Assembly: GCA_006503475.1 (NCBI GenBank) | Contig: RSEH01000168.1 | Coordinates: 44,037-108,036, forward strand | DNA length: 64,000 nt | Direction: 5' to 3' | DNA from: Stentor roeselii | Taxonomy: Eukaryota > Ciliophora > Heterotrichea > Heterotrichida > Stentoridae | Translations under genes and position numbers: made by a program | In this document: one piece after another, positions 20,901 to 28,344 of the stretch | How the letters are laid out: the number at the start of each line of letters is the position of its first letter | Position numbering within the stretch: the stretch's first letter is position 1 | The notes under the pieces: model-generated | What the model was told of the DNA's origin: nothing | Seen by the model: the letters and a program-made list of their open reading frames with translations, nothing else | Databases searched by the model: none

Positions 20901-22806
20901 AAAGTCGATTTTTAAACTGTGCTTGGTAGTTCACAGCAGCGACTCCATTAGCTTGGCAAAGAAACTTCATCATACTGAGGTACATGCTGGTATTTTTTAT
21001 ATTAGAAGTCCCAAGTTCAAGTTTCTGCAACTGTTCAAACCACTTTTCAATTCTTTTTTCACTGTACTTCGTAAGTTCCAATACAAACTTGAACATCTCT
21101 CGCAAGATCTTCCCGATAAAAGAAAAACTTTTACTGTTTAACATCGGAACAATTCTGTCCTCATAGTCAATGAGCGACCTGCAGTTTTTCGGGTTGTTTT
21201 TAACAGAATCATAAATAAGTTGGTAAACTTGTGTCTCTAGTTCATCCAAATAACGTTCACTCAATTTTACTTTCAAAGCCTCGGCAGGACCTTTTGACGA
21301 GTCTTTTGAAAAAGCTGGCAAAAGAAGAGAGTTTTGGATTTTGAATTGAATGATGTCTGAAAGTTTAAATAAAGCGTCGATGATTCCTAACTCTCTCATT
21401 GAATTCTGACGTTTTATCACGTCGACTTCAGAAGAGTTCAACAAAACGTAAGTTGTCACATTTTTCACCATTTCTTTTAATTGGAAAGACGTTTGGCTTA
21501 AAATACTTTCCTTGTCAGGGTTTTCTCGAAGGGTCTTTTCGCTTAAGTCGCTGTTTTTCAGGTAGAAGTAAGCGTCTTGAAGCTTGGGACCCATCATGTT
21601 CAGTTTGTAAACGTGAGAAGTTGTGGCTTCTGCCACGTCTTCGAAAACGAAAGCAACTCCTGCGTATTCTTTTTTTGATTTTATGAAGGATAAGGAAAAT
21701 GAGGTCTTTTTTTTCTTTTCGATGAAAGTTGTTCCTTCTTCTTCGTAGTCGACGTTTAGAAGCTCGTTTGAAGTCTTTAGGGAAAAGATTTGACCGAAGC
21801 GGATTTCATTTTCTAAGGTGTTTGCTTGTGGGAATAACTCGAATTCGTCGCTGATTTCTTCGCTTTTGGTGCTTAGGACCAGGGATTTTCCGAGTTTTCC
21901 GAGGTATTTACCTGTTGCTAGATGTTTTATTCGGAATGTTTCACTCCAGGATGCGATTCCTCCTACAAATGTTTTTACTCTTTGAAGCTCCCACAAAGAA
22001 TTGCTACTTTTATTAGCCTTCTGAACGAAAACCGAAGGTACTTTAGACTGTCCAAAATATTCCTCATCATCAAAAATAGTAGTTTCCTCAACAGCCAAGT
22101 ACCCCTCGGACAATTTATGAAAAATCCTTAGTGAATCGCCAGTAGTCACAAAATGTCCAGTATTAATAGTTAAATCAAAGTTCATATACTGTTTAACTTT
22201 CCAAGGCGAAGAGCTTCCACAAACATTAATCTCACATTTCGATTCCAATTTTTCTGCATTCTGTGCATTAAAATGCAGAAAATAAGTAGACTTGTCATGA
22301 ATGCACTTAAGATAAATAACATCACTGTACTTAATCACCTCTCCAGCCTTTCTCAACTTATTAACAGGAAGTATTTCAAACCAGCTTTCTTCCATTCCCG
22401 AGTCCTTGATATTCACCTCTAAACAAGCAGATTCCAAGGCAATCTTTTTCTTATTAACCGCCAAAAAGCCTCGACTATGCCAATGCCGAAGCTGAACTCT
22501 TTCACCATAAGTAAGAGACTTTCCAAGAGCCATCATAAGTTCAGAGTCGGCTTCTTCTTCATGCTTCTCAATGCGTCTTGCATTTTCAATGCGAAACAAA
22601 CAGCTTCGGGTCTGAACATTAGCTCCATGTTCCGAGTCCTTCGGAATGAGAAGAACTGATTTCGAGATGACTCCATCAGCAGAAATAACTCCAGAGTACT
22701 TCTCATTTGAATTGATGATGACTGAGGTCATCAAAAGAATCACGTCTCCTACTTTCAAGTTCGAGTCTTTCAAGTCAAAATAATTGTCTTCTTGAAGTGG
22801 GTTCAT
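14950..22806 (-). CDS. IP3 receptor / ryanodine receptor family Ca2+-release channel
   Basis: A 2618-aa protein in one uninterrupted 7.9-kb ORF. The order matches IP3 receptors: an N-terminal suppressor/beta-trefoil region (about 1-200), MIR-type trefoils (about 210-400), RIH helical domains, an RIH-associated domain (about 1870-1975) with the hallmark CRGPCVENQ, then a channel domain from about 2210 with six membrane segments. The selectivity filter reads GGGIGE with Glu2453, where animal channels have Asp. After the last helix comes IIFGIIIDTFGELRD and a zinc-binding CxxC...HxxxxH (Cys2513, Cys2516, His2533, His2538), both diagnostic of IP3R. An EF-hand loop (DADKNGFISKTE, 1543-1554) lies mid-protein, which is more RyR-like. 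It should release Ca2+ from an internal store. Whether IP3 is bound cannot be judged by eye. Confidence 0.95.
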   Translation of the reverse strand: MNPLQEDNYFDLKDSNLKVGDVILLMTSVIINSNEKYSGVISADGVISKSVLLIPKDSEHGANVQTRSCLFRIENARRIEKHEEEADSELMMALGKSLTYGERVQLRHWHSRGFLAVNKKKIALESACLEVNIKDSGMEESWFEILPVNKLRKAGEVIKYSDVIYLKCIHDKSTYFLHFNAQNAEKLESKCEINVCGSSSPWKVKQYMNFDLTINTGHFVTTGDSLRIFHKLSEGYLAVEETTIFDDEEYFGQSKVPSVFVQKANKSSNSLWELQRVKTFVGGIASWSETFRIKHLATGKYLGKLGKSLVLSTKSEEISDEFELFPQANTLENEIRFGQIFSLKTSNELLNVDYEEEGTTFIEKKKKTSFSLSFIKSKKEYAGVAFVFEDVAEATTSHVYKLNMMGPKLQDAYFYLKNSDLSEKTLRENPDKESILSQTSFQLKEMVKNVTTYVLLNSSEVDVIKRQNSMRELGIIDALFKLSDIIQFKIQNSLLLPAFSKDSSKGPAEALKVKLSERYLDELETQVYQLIYDSVKNNPKNCRSLIDYEDRIVPMLNSKSFSFIGKILREMFKFVLELTKYSEKRIEKWFEQLQKLELGTSNIKNTSMYLSMMKFLCQANGVAAVNYQAQFKNRLFPEGETMKIIKVYIFNQKPCIELDYNRKIEDLEKIFKNNLLLSLKQRIDPRLIPEAAEDSVLFYLEDLCRDYSYTLYISSAIDFYTSICLCRYSSAIECVKKFIKFSPEFLILAIQTSENYKLKASLVDLMTTVFIDIDPFVPSTKFKARCFFWDEQFMPPKLFCAEKELKPVFPEYFHEVCRMVHDFWVNELNIDKNNLSKQLRLVTSYLKLTKALLDLDALDINFIDQFQKILIFLVIGISGESHNWGSKLITKVKKQLTAQYKHSLDARFTEMLEVLMDVLNIMIIKRENLHVEALCKMFFAYRSQPAQISLRSGMADDFTKILEVLKWQCFEGNRSFHLEIYLLKLLFNSDKNVSKEVRKKALEMILADMNMRKMLKNELGNIEFLVDRNDQEMFSKISSKSKEIYGLIKNLVNYQAEKAGIDFIAETIKALSVEILELLQMYRTESTNSYSRNKFQSFLRHSNIHEYILKIFDLTEDTHKIIYKNCIDLLFNLSYENSTNQEVLLPYVDLFLEKIDIGHGVAKLLAQILKRSGRHRKGNKVIKLISESMNKHSYEFHLLQLLRTLVYDENMQIIPKMQVDMLKWIFNNEKIKEMHFQHGSIYDYLDPKVPDKHAFPKEYRAALKFHCEVMKTLNICTFRNRFGIQQGRKLIPIDNLFRTLKKQDLNKYLKKAYFKFLYEVYMTEIDDKITPALEINHLEDIFRNVVILDLDEAIRTVETLVNISLKGFYENIVCRKVSNLKFITILNVINSAKPSDFEENKINQKKSQKKIRLNEQEEKVLELWEYLSGGTSWHSSKDGLFHILREIFSNGKPKGEVQDLVEEIKIKLKTLSKAFEEVQKKTPALDFSNIIMIINACREAMVFQDEDAEAEKLDEKVEALVIGLRDNIIDRKMSLEEMFAVFDADKNGFISKTEFKIGIRCLMDTEQFDLDNSFFYFSGSADTIDINIFTSKLRKYFYNNRPNIQARRNTKHLTSGKFVNNPESYKENSELSQDFKNFISTFESTCKDQDIEDLVRKIKTSFIDPSIKSNEFTNLREFVSKLGTAFKKKAHKIYLLQILKLLIPNDLELDEIFDENSKEKLAKLAMIRYTQETLSQAGVLELALDIITSEHEIELVDEAIQLLIRLLRFGNLKVQQQLLETFKSSENSFLFSYIRLKLRQSRDRIVERARIVYEKNPEKIGRQMQSKKVPVVIITSDEVPPVAEVPVESGEVKSGNEKSEYKSSHIQRLIQLLQLCCEDCFLDFQHFIRSQEYQSYGKKAISINMVNEIAQYLINIKEVGHELVNDPEAKKIIPQCFETLIDLCRGPCVENQLLLGQRRKLYKFVDNLIAMKADSEFFDCSIRFLKVLLDGECLPAIANVMIEEINFENLAVEAFEIYETKIHENKDQIIREFIGKDEESFLPALNVRARPMKVEDWKRVSSGFDIVIILLKLIEKFPEAIKLKDMALRYRKDQAIPLIKRIQNIGGREENLFQGIFKFMEKYFLKQEVLDERTAYDFYLSLLGSVEIDRDGKLEKSYFRVPAMIIYLSNDMRDQLLYQVNRNSHEEKVKSIYQQSELVQIHMFHLQQLSRYRVLSWWASKYKSLADISFIIIVLINIIMLFSVSSRTDTNFNIGNFPGIVFVTILGILLLCLSLLIYSFHIIENYPIIIYEHQKKLKDKEANKEISQRLKGSIVSKYYSTLSKLSGSFYNALWVEHLWYILFYPENFYNICYIILVCLALKWIFVYPFLLLDIVRRNENLRYILKAVTQNKRQLGLTVLLGLIFVYLFGVIGFVAFYDYYRDENSFYYCDSLVTCVTYTLYYGIRAGGGIGENLLISHRNDKLYSWRHLFDLLFFIIVIIVLLNIIFGIIIDTFGELRDKRKKIEEDVNNVCIICGREKFEFELRGSGWNEHIHLEHNLFGYLAYIIYIRRKPFNECDGLEKYVKIKIGDDNVSFLPKTAMCFNEHGKEENDLINEIDLGIRNIEEAILVKECLKNR

Positions 22807-22828
22807 TTATTAGCTAAAGACCTTGACG
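22807..22828. promoter_or_regulatory. 22-bp gap between divergent start codons
   Basis: Only 22 bp separate the ATG of the Ca2+-channel gene (-) from the first ATG of the small coiled-coil gene (+, 22829). There is no room for separate promoters unless they extend into the ORFs. It is one of the tightest divergent pairs in the window. Confidence 0.5.
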
Positions 22829-23296
22829 ATGAATATAAACAAGTTAATGAGAAGAAGAATCGAAAATGAAAGTCGGAAACTTAAATCTTCTTCTAGTAAT
22901 GAAAGGACTTCACATTTGACTTCGAAATTTTTAAACTGGAAGAGTGAGAAAAGGTTTGATCTTAAGTCTCCAAAGAGAAGAAATCTTATCTCAGCTGAAG
23001 AAGTGAATGACTCTTTTGATACTTGCATTTTTCCTTGTGAATCTCGAGATGAATGCCGAGTTTCATGCGGAATTCAGACAGATCCAGCTCCTTGTTATTT
23101 GGAAAGTCTTGTCTTGGAAAATCAATCACTTGCTGGGCAGGTCAAAGAACTGAAGCTTGAAATAGAAACTTTGAAATCACTTGTCAAGGACTTGGCAAAA
23201 TGCAAGAAACTAGCGAAATTTCAAGTCAATCAAGAAATCATCGAAATGCTGGAAAATGAAAACAAAATAATAAAAAGGTGCCTGGAACCTAATTAA
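22829..23296 (+). CDS. small coiled-coil protein, function unknown
   Basis: A 155-aa protein from the first ATG. The N-terminal half is basic and Ser-rich. The middle carries CGIQTDPAP, a short motif of a kind seen in some centrosomal and ciliary coiled-coil proteins. The last 65 residues form a clear heptad pattern (LESLVLENQSLAGQVKELKL and onward). It ends 9 nt before the kinesin ATG on the same strand, so the two could be co-regulated, and a role with microtubules is a reasonable guess. I do not recognise the family. Confidence 0.75.
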   Translation: MNINKLMRRRIENESRKLKSSSSNERTSHLTSKFLNWKSEKRFDLKSPKRRNLISAEEVNDSFDTCIFPCESRDECRVSCGIQTDPAPCYLESLVLENQSLAGQVKELKLEIETLKSLVKDLAKCKKLAKFQVNQEIIEMLENENKIIKRCLEPN

Positions 23297-23305
23297 TAGT
23301 AAATA

Positions 23306-25387
23306 ATGAGTTGCTCTGATGAAATTGTAAAAGTTCTTGTCAGGTTTCGCCCGTTGCTTGAAAGTGAACTTTCATGTAGTCCACTTACTTGTGTAGATCT
23401 CGCTGATAACAAAGTAACAATCTTTCCTCCCAATTCAAACTCATTGACTTTTGTTTATGATAAAGTCCTCAGTTCTCTATCAAGTCAAGAAGAAGTTTAC
23501 AATTCAGGGCCAAGTAGTGTTGTTACAAGTGCAATGCAAGGCTTCAATGGAACCATCCTCACTTATGGACAAGCTTTTTCCGGCAAAACTTTTACCATGT
23601 TTGGAGACCCTGAAGATAATGAGAAAAAAGGAGTGATTCCTAGAATGATTTCTACGATTTTCGAGTTTATTGACAAGGCTGCTGAAAATATCGAGTTTCT
23701 TATCAAAGTTAGTTTTTTTGAGCTTTTTAATGAAAAAATTTTTGACTTGTTGAACCCACTTGGGACGAATCTGAAGATAAAAAATCAGAAAAAAGGAGTC
23801 GTTATTGAAGGACTTCGAGAAGTTTACACCCCGAGTGACTTTGACATTCAGGAATTAATCAAAGTTGGAATTGTTAATAAACAGTCAAGAGAAGCAAGTG
23901 GACTTACAAAATCTGCTCTTTCTCATACTTTTTTTGTTTTAAGTGTTGAACAGAATTCTAATGAATCCGGGTTTAATGTAGGAAAATTATCTCTTGTTGA
24001 TTTAGCTGGAGCTGAAAAACCGAGTTCTTTTGACAAGTCTGACCAGATGAAATCAATAAACTCGAGTCTTAGCAACCTTGCAATAGTAATAAACGCTCTC
24101 ACTGAGAAGACTTCTGTGTACGTTCCATATCGAGCATCAAAGTTGACTAGAATCCTTGAAGAGTCCTTAGGCGGGAACTCAAAAACGACTTTGATAGTCA
24201 CTTGCTCTGCTTCTCCTCTTTCACAAGAAGAAACTTTAAGTTCTCTTCGATTTGCATTACGAGTCAAGTCAATAAAAAACTTTCCGATAGTGAACAGAGA
24301 GTCTTCAATTCAACAACTGAAAATTCAGTTCCTTATGAAAATCGAAGCACTTCGAGAAGCTTCTAGAAGACTTGAGTACCTTGAAAGTCAGGAACTTCCA
24401 CAAGAAAAGCAAGGTTTTAGGAGTTTAGTTGATGACTCTCCTAAAGAGCCAGTTGAAACTGTAGACTATTCAGAAATCAAAGAAGAACTTGCAGAGATAA
24501 ATAGAAGAATTGAACAACAAGAGCTTTTAAAAGTAAAACTTGAAAATGAGATTTCTTCTTGTCAAGTCACTTTAAAGGAACTAAAAGAAACTGATGTTGA
24601 GCAGAAGGAACTACTTCAAAAACTTGAATCGACTTCAGAAGTACTGGAAAGTGATATAAAAGAAGTAGAGAACAATTTAGAGTCTTTTTTAACATCAGTT
24701 GATGGAATGAATACGGAATATGAAGCTGAATATCAGTATATTCAAGGACTGGAGCAGAAGGTTTCTGAATTATTCGCTGATATTGAACACTTGAAATGCA
24801 AATTAAAATGCATGACTGATTTCAGGTCTAGTATTTCTAAAGCTGCTGTTGAAGAGCAGCTTAGAAGGAGGATCAGGGAAGAAAAGGACAAAAACAAGCA
24901 AATCAAAGATGAGGTTAAAAAAATACAGTTCGAAATTGACGTGTTGTTGTTTAAAAGGTATAAAGATTACATGGAAGCTGATAACTTGCAAATCGCAGGA
25001 AAAAAAATATTCGACCTTGAACTTGAAATTGATAAAGAAAGGATGAAGTATCTGGAAGATGAGCAAAAACTTAATTTTGAACAAAAACAGTCGAAAATGC
25101 ATAGAGATGCGCTTAATAAAACTGTGGATAATATTTCTAGGGATTATAGAAATCTCACTTCTAGGCATGCTGAAGTTTTGCTTGAAAAACTCATTTTTCA
25201 GAGAAAATCTTCGAGACTTGAGGAAAAGGTTCAAAAACTTATGTCGGATATCGTTAAAATTGATAAGAGACTTGTTAGAATTGAAAAGTTTCAAGGAAAT
25301 GCAGATGTAGGGGAAAAGGGAAAAAATATGCAAAGATCGTTGTTTATGATTAAAAGGTCTATGATGAGTTTTTCTAATCCTTCTTGA
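23306..25387 (+). CDS. divergent kinesin motor protein
   Basis: A 693-aa protein. The motor domain covers about residues 8-335 and opens with VKVLVRFRPL. The P-loop at 88-95 reads GQAFSGKT in place of the usual GQTGSGKT. Switch I, normally SSRSH, reads KSALSH, so the conserved Ser-Arg pair is lost. Switch II is DLAGAEKP where DLAGSE is usual. The microtubule-binding segment VPYRASKLTRILEESLGGNSKT is intact. About 300 residues of coiled coil follow, suggesting a dimer with an N-terminal motor. The altered switches suggest slow or absent ATP hydrolysis. The ORF ends in TGA with TAA immediately after, in frame. Confidence 0.95.
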   Translation: MSCSDEIVKVLVRFRPLLESELSCSPLTCVDLADNKVTIFPPNSNSLTFVYDKVLSSLSSQEEVYNSGPSSVVTSAMQGFNGTILTYGQAFSGKTFTMFGDPEDNEKKGVIPRMISTIFEFIDKAAENIEFLIKVSFFELFNEKIFDLLNPLGTNLKIKNQKKGVVIEGLREVYTPSDFDIQELIKVGIVNKQSREASGLTKSALSHTFFVLSVEQNSNESGFNVGKLSLVDLAGAEKPSSFDKSDQMKSINSSLSNLAIVINALTEKTSVYVPYRASKLTRILEESLGGNSKTTLIVTCSASPLSQEETLSSLRFALRVKSIKNFPIVNRESSIQQLKIQFLMKIEALREASRRLEYLESQELPQEKQGFRSLVDDSPKEPVETVDYSEIKEELAEINRRIEQQELLKVKLENEISSCQVTLKELKETDVEQKELLQKLESTSEVLESDIKEVENNLESFLTSVDGMNTEYEAEYQYIQGLEQKVSELFADIEHLKCKLKCMTDFRSSISKAAVEEQLRRRIREEKDKNKQIKDEVKKIQFEIDVLLFKRYKDYMEADNLQIAGKKIFDLELEIDKERMKYLEDEQKLNFEQKQSKMHRDALNKTVDNISRDYRNLTSRHAEVLLEKLIFQRKSSRLEEKVQKLMSDIVKIDKRLVRIEKFQGNADVGEKGKNMQRSLFMIKRSMMSFSNPS

Positions 25388-25491
25388 TAAGTATATCTAA
25401 TCATTGGGTAAATAATTAGTTTTGATATGGTGAAAATGCTAAGATTTATTTAATGGTTTGAATAGGAATGATATTTATAGCTTTTACATAA

Positions 25492-26244
25492 ATGTGTTCT
25501 TATACTATAATGATGGAAACAAACGAAGAAAAAAGCATCAGAATTTTTAATTCTGAATCAAAACTCCACAACAATACAATAAACCTACAAAAAAACAACC
25601 TAAAAGCCTTTAAAATGAAAACTCGGTTAAAATTAGATTTTTCTCCAGCAGAAAATCAAACTCATCAAATTCCCAGTCTAAATAGTCCAAACCTCGAAAT
25701 CCTAGATGATCTTCGCCAGGTAATCCAAAAGTCAAGATTTTTAAAAAACCTTGAAAAAATCTCTCTTAAACAAGAAGACTTCAAAGATGACTTAAAAACT
25801 CCAAGAGTTATTCCTTCGCAATCCAAAGAAATAAAATTCAATGTAAGGTCAGAGCAGACATCTAAAAGTCAAAGAGTGATGCTTGCAAAAGGTCAATTTT
25901 TTGATAAAAAAATCATCTCAGAGTTGAAGTTTAATCAAACTCCAATTAAAATTTCTAGTTTTGTCAGAGATGAAAAATTTTTTAATAATAGGAGAAACTC
26001 ACCTTTCACTCATGCATTTTCTTCAAATCATTCTAAACTTGGATATAAGTTGAAGAAAAGAGGAGATGCTTCTATGATTTTACCTGAAAATTCAGGATTA
26101 TCATTGAATTCACCTTTGTTGTATCGTGTTTCTTCAAAGGTAAAGAGTGAGTCACCTAAAAAGTATTATAGAGATACACCTCTTATAATTAAAAACTCAA
26201 AAGTGCCGAAAGACATTTTTGTTTTTAGGAAATTATCTGACTAA
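25492..26244 (+). CDS. unknown basic, probably disordered protein
   Basis: A 250-aa protein from the first ATG; an in-frame ATG at 25510 could serve instead. It is rich in Lys, Ser, Asn and Phe with scattered short hydrophobic patches and no domain that I recognise. Several SP/TP sites (for example SLNSP, KTPRV) are possible phosphorylation sites. It lies about 100 nt after the kinesin gene on the same strand. Coding is supported by ORF length in AT-rich DNA and by a codon pattern like its neighbours. Base composition flips near 25530, just inside the ORF. Confidence 0.65.
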   Translation: MCSYTIMMETNEEKSIRIFNSESKLHNNTINLQKNNLKAFKMKTRLKLDFSPAENQTHQIPSLNSPNLEILDDLRQVIQKSRFLKNLEKISLKQEDFKDDLKTPRVIPSQSKEIKFNVRSEQTSKSQRVMLAKGQFFDKKIISELKFNQTPIKISSFVRDEKFFNNRRNSPFTHAFSSNHSKLGYKLKKRGDASMILPENSGLSLNSPLLYRVSSKVKSESPKKYYRDTPLIIKNSKVPKDIFVFRKLSD

Positions 26245-26369
26245 AATTAGTTTAATTAACTAAAGAACATCTAAGTTTATTTTTGATGATTTTCTGTTTC
26301 TTTTAATTAATAGTGAATGGCATGAACTCTACCAAAGCCTATCTTATCTAAATATTCATCAAACTTATG

Positions 26370-28253
26370 CTACTTCTCAACTATAACACTTGATAAAAAC
26401 TCCTTGAACCTCGTAAAGTACTTTTTCGGAGAAATCGAGCTGATATTTTCATCATTCTTCAAAAAATACCTTTTCCAAAACCCTTCAGCTGATTTCTTAA
26501 TCCCATACTTCTGAAAGAAATCAATCACAGCAATCAAGTACTTCCCTTCAACCAAATAACGATTCTCAAAATTCCCCTCAAGAAACCCAACCAGCAAAGA
26601 ATAATCCATAAGTCCAGAATTTTTAAGTACTTTGCAGTCTTCTACAATCACATCAATTAATTTCTGTGAATTCTTCAAAGCCACTTTTCTTCCAATCTTT
26701 AAAAAATTGATATCTTTCATCACAAGGCCTTTAGGAGGATTTTTTTTATCAATTCCTTCAATTTTCCGATCAACAGTGCTTCCTTTCAAGTCAAAAATGA
26801 CTGAATTTTCCGGGTTTCCCAAGATATTCTCCATGATGATAAAATCCTGTGAGTTTGGGTATACCTGAAACAATCCAAGAATCCTCACAAGTTTCGACTC
26901 AGGGAATTCAATGACTCTTTTCGAGTACAAAGGCAAAAAGCTTAAAAACGATTCTCTTTCACAAGAACTTATCGTTTTTATCACGATTTTTTCATTTTTC
27001 GATGAAAAAAAGAAGGACTCACTTTTTCCTCCAGAGTTGTTTATTTTCGCTAGTCTTTGGAGGTTGTCGTAAGATAAAAGGGAGGAAAGAAGGTCGATGT
27101 TGCTGAAGTTTTGACTTTTTCGGATGGATAAGAAGATGCTGGGCTCGAATTCGATGATGGTGAACCTGGGGCAAAAGTAGTTAATGATGAATGGCATGTT
27201 GTATTCAAGAGCTAAGTTTGAGAAGTAAGATTGATCAAATTTTAGCTCAATTTTATCTTTTTTACTGTTTGAAAGAGACTCAACTTCAGGTAAGTTTTTA
27301 AATTTTAGTGTCAGAACTACTAAAATCTGAACAAGAATCCGATGACCGAGTTTCTCGAACATGTCAGAAATATCGTCTATGATGAGCTCTTTTGGAGCAC
27401 TCATGATACTTTCCATCATTTTTTCTTCTATTTTCTTAGATCCATCTAAGAAAAACTCACTTTTTGTGCGATTTCTGAAAAAAGCACGAATTTCTTTTCT
27501 TACTTTAGGATGGGCGAGTCTTCCTATTGCAACAACGCATCCCGTTAAAAGTCCGAAGAAGTTTCCAACAAGTAGTTCAGTATCAGTTCTTTGTTTATTT
27601 CTAAGTCTTTGAATAACCATAACTAAACTTAAAACTCGATTGATACCTCCACAAAACAGTAACAAAACAATAACAATACTAAACTGCCTAAAAGTTCGAT
27701 AAGTGTAGCAGTCTATTTGCTTTCTTATCAACAAGTAAATAAAAAGAATGCAAAAATAGAAAAAGAACAACAGAGCAATATCAACCTTTTCCCCAACACT
27801 GTCTTTTGCAATGAAACAAGTCTCGTATACAGAGACTCCAACCGAGTCAGTCATCAAAAAGCTCAGGAAAATAATGACAGATAAAACAACTGCAAGAGTC
27901 ATATAAATAAACATTCGGATTTTCACTGACTTGTAAAGCTTTAGCTTGAAGATTATCAGAATTTCGATGCAGAGGAAGAGAATTGAAAACCAAAATATAT
28001 AGTAACTGATTATTGAGTAAGAAGCTATTAACTTGCATGTTTCTATATGAAAGGACTCTGAATCTTTAGGAAAAATAAAGAACCAGTGGGTCAGGAGTGA
28101 AATTTGTGAAAGCATGTTTAAGACTAGTAAAGAACCTGGATGCTTTGTGAGTTTTTTTTGAAGGATATGAAAAATGCACACTGATAAGTTTAAAGCGAGG
28201 CTAAGTGATGCTAGAATGCAGGTGATAAGAAAGTAAACCTGAAGATTAGACAT
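26370..28253 (-). CDS. seven-TM receptor fused to a phosphatidylinositol-phosphate kinase (GPCR-PIPK)
   Basis: A 627-aa protein. Residues 1 to about 250 contain seven hydrophobic helices with a GPCR-like spacing. After a linker, about residues 290-627 form a PIP kinase domain: VIKTIS (ATP-binding Lys) near 425, FDLKGSTVDRK near 484, MDYSLLVG near 551, then AVIDFFQKYG (the metal-binding Asp) and a family-typical ending SPKKYFTRFKEF. All expected catalytic positions are present, so activity is likely. The fusion resembles Dictyostelium RpkA and the oomycete GPCR-PIPKs. The predicted role is producing PI(4,5)P2, or a related lipid, under direct control of a receptor. The product would be the precursor of IP3, matching the IP3R-type channel 3.5 kb away. 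Confidence 0.92.
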   Translation of the reverse strand: MSNLQVYFLITCILASLSLALNLSVCIFHILQKKLTKHPGSLLVLNMLSQISLLTHWFFIFPKDSESFHIETCKLIASYSIISYYIFWFSILFLCIEILIIFKLKLYKSVKIRMFIYMTLAVVLSVIIFLSFLMTDSVGVSVYETCFIAKDSVGEKVDIALLFFFYFCILFIYLLIRKQIDCYTYRTFRQFSIVIVLLLFCGGINRVLSLVMVIQRLRNKQRTDTELLVGNFFGLLTGCVVAIGRLAHPKVRKEIRAFFRNRTKSEFFLDGSKKIEEKMMESIMSAPKELIIDDISDMFEKLGHRILVQILVVLTLKFKNLPEVESLSNSKKDKIELKFDQSYFSNLALEYNMPFIINYFCPRFTIIEFEPSIFLSIRKSQNFSNIDLLSSLLSYDNLQRLAKINNSGGKSESFFFSSKNEKIVIKTISSCERESFLSFLPLYSKRVIEFPESKLVRILGLFQVYPNSQDFIIMENILGNPENSVIFDLKGSTVDRKIEGIDKKNPPKGLVMKDINFLKIGRKVALKNSQKLIDVIVEDCKVLKNSGLMDYSLLVGFLEGNFENRYLVEGKYLIAVIDFFQKYGIKKSAEGFWKRYFLKNDENISSISPKKYFTRFKEFLSSVIVEK

Positions 28254-28344
28254 TTATTTTAAAGTTTGTATTCAGATTTTTTATTACTGGGAATATTTGA
28301 TTGGAAGTAGTTGAAGAATAATCTAAACCTAATTTAACTAACTA

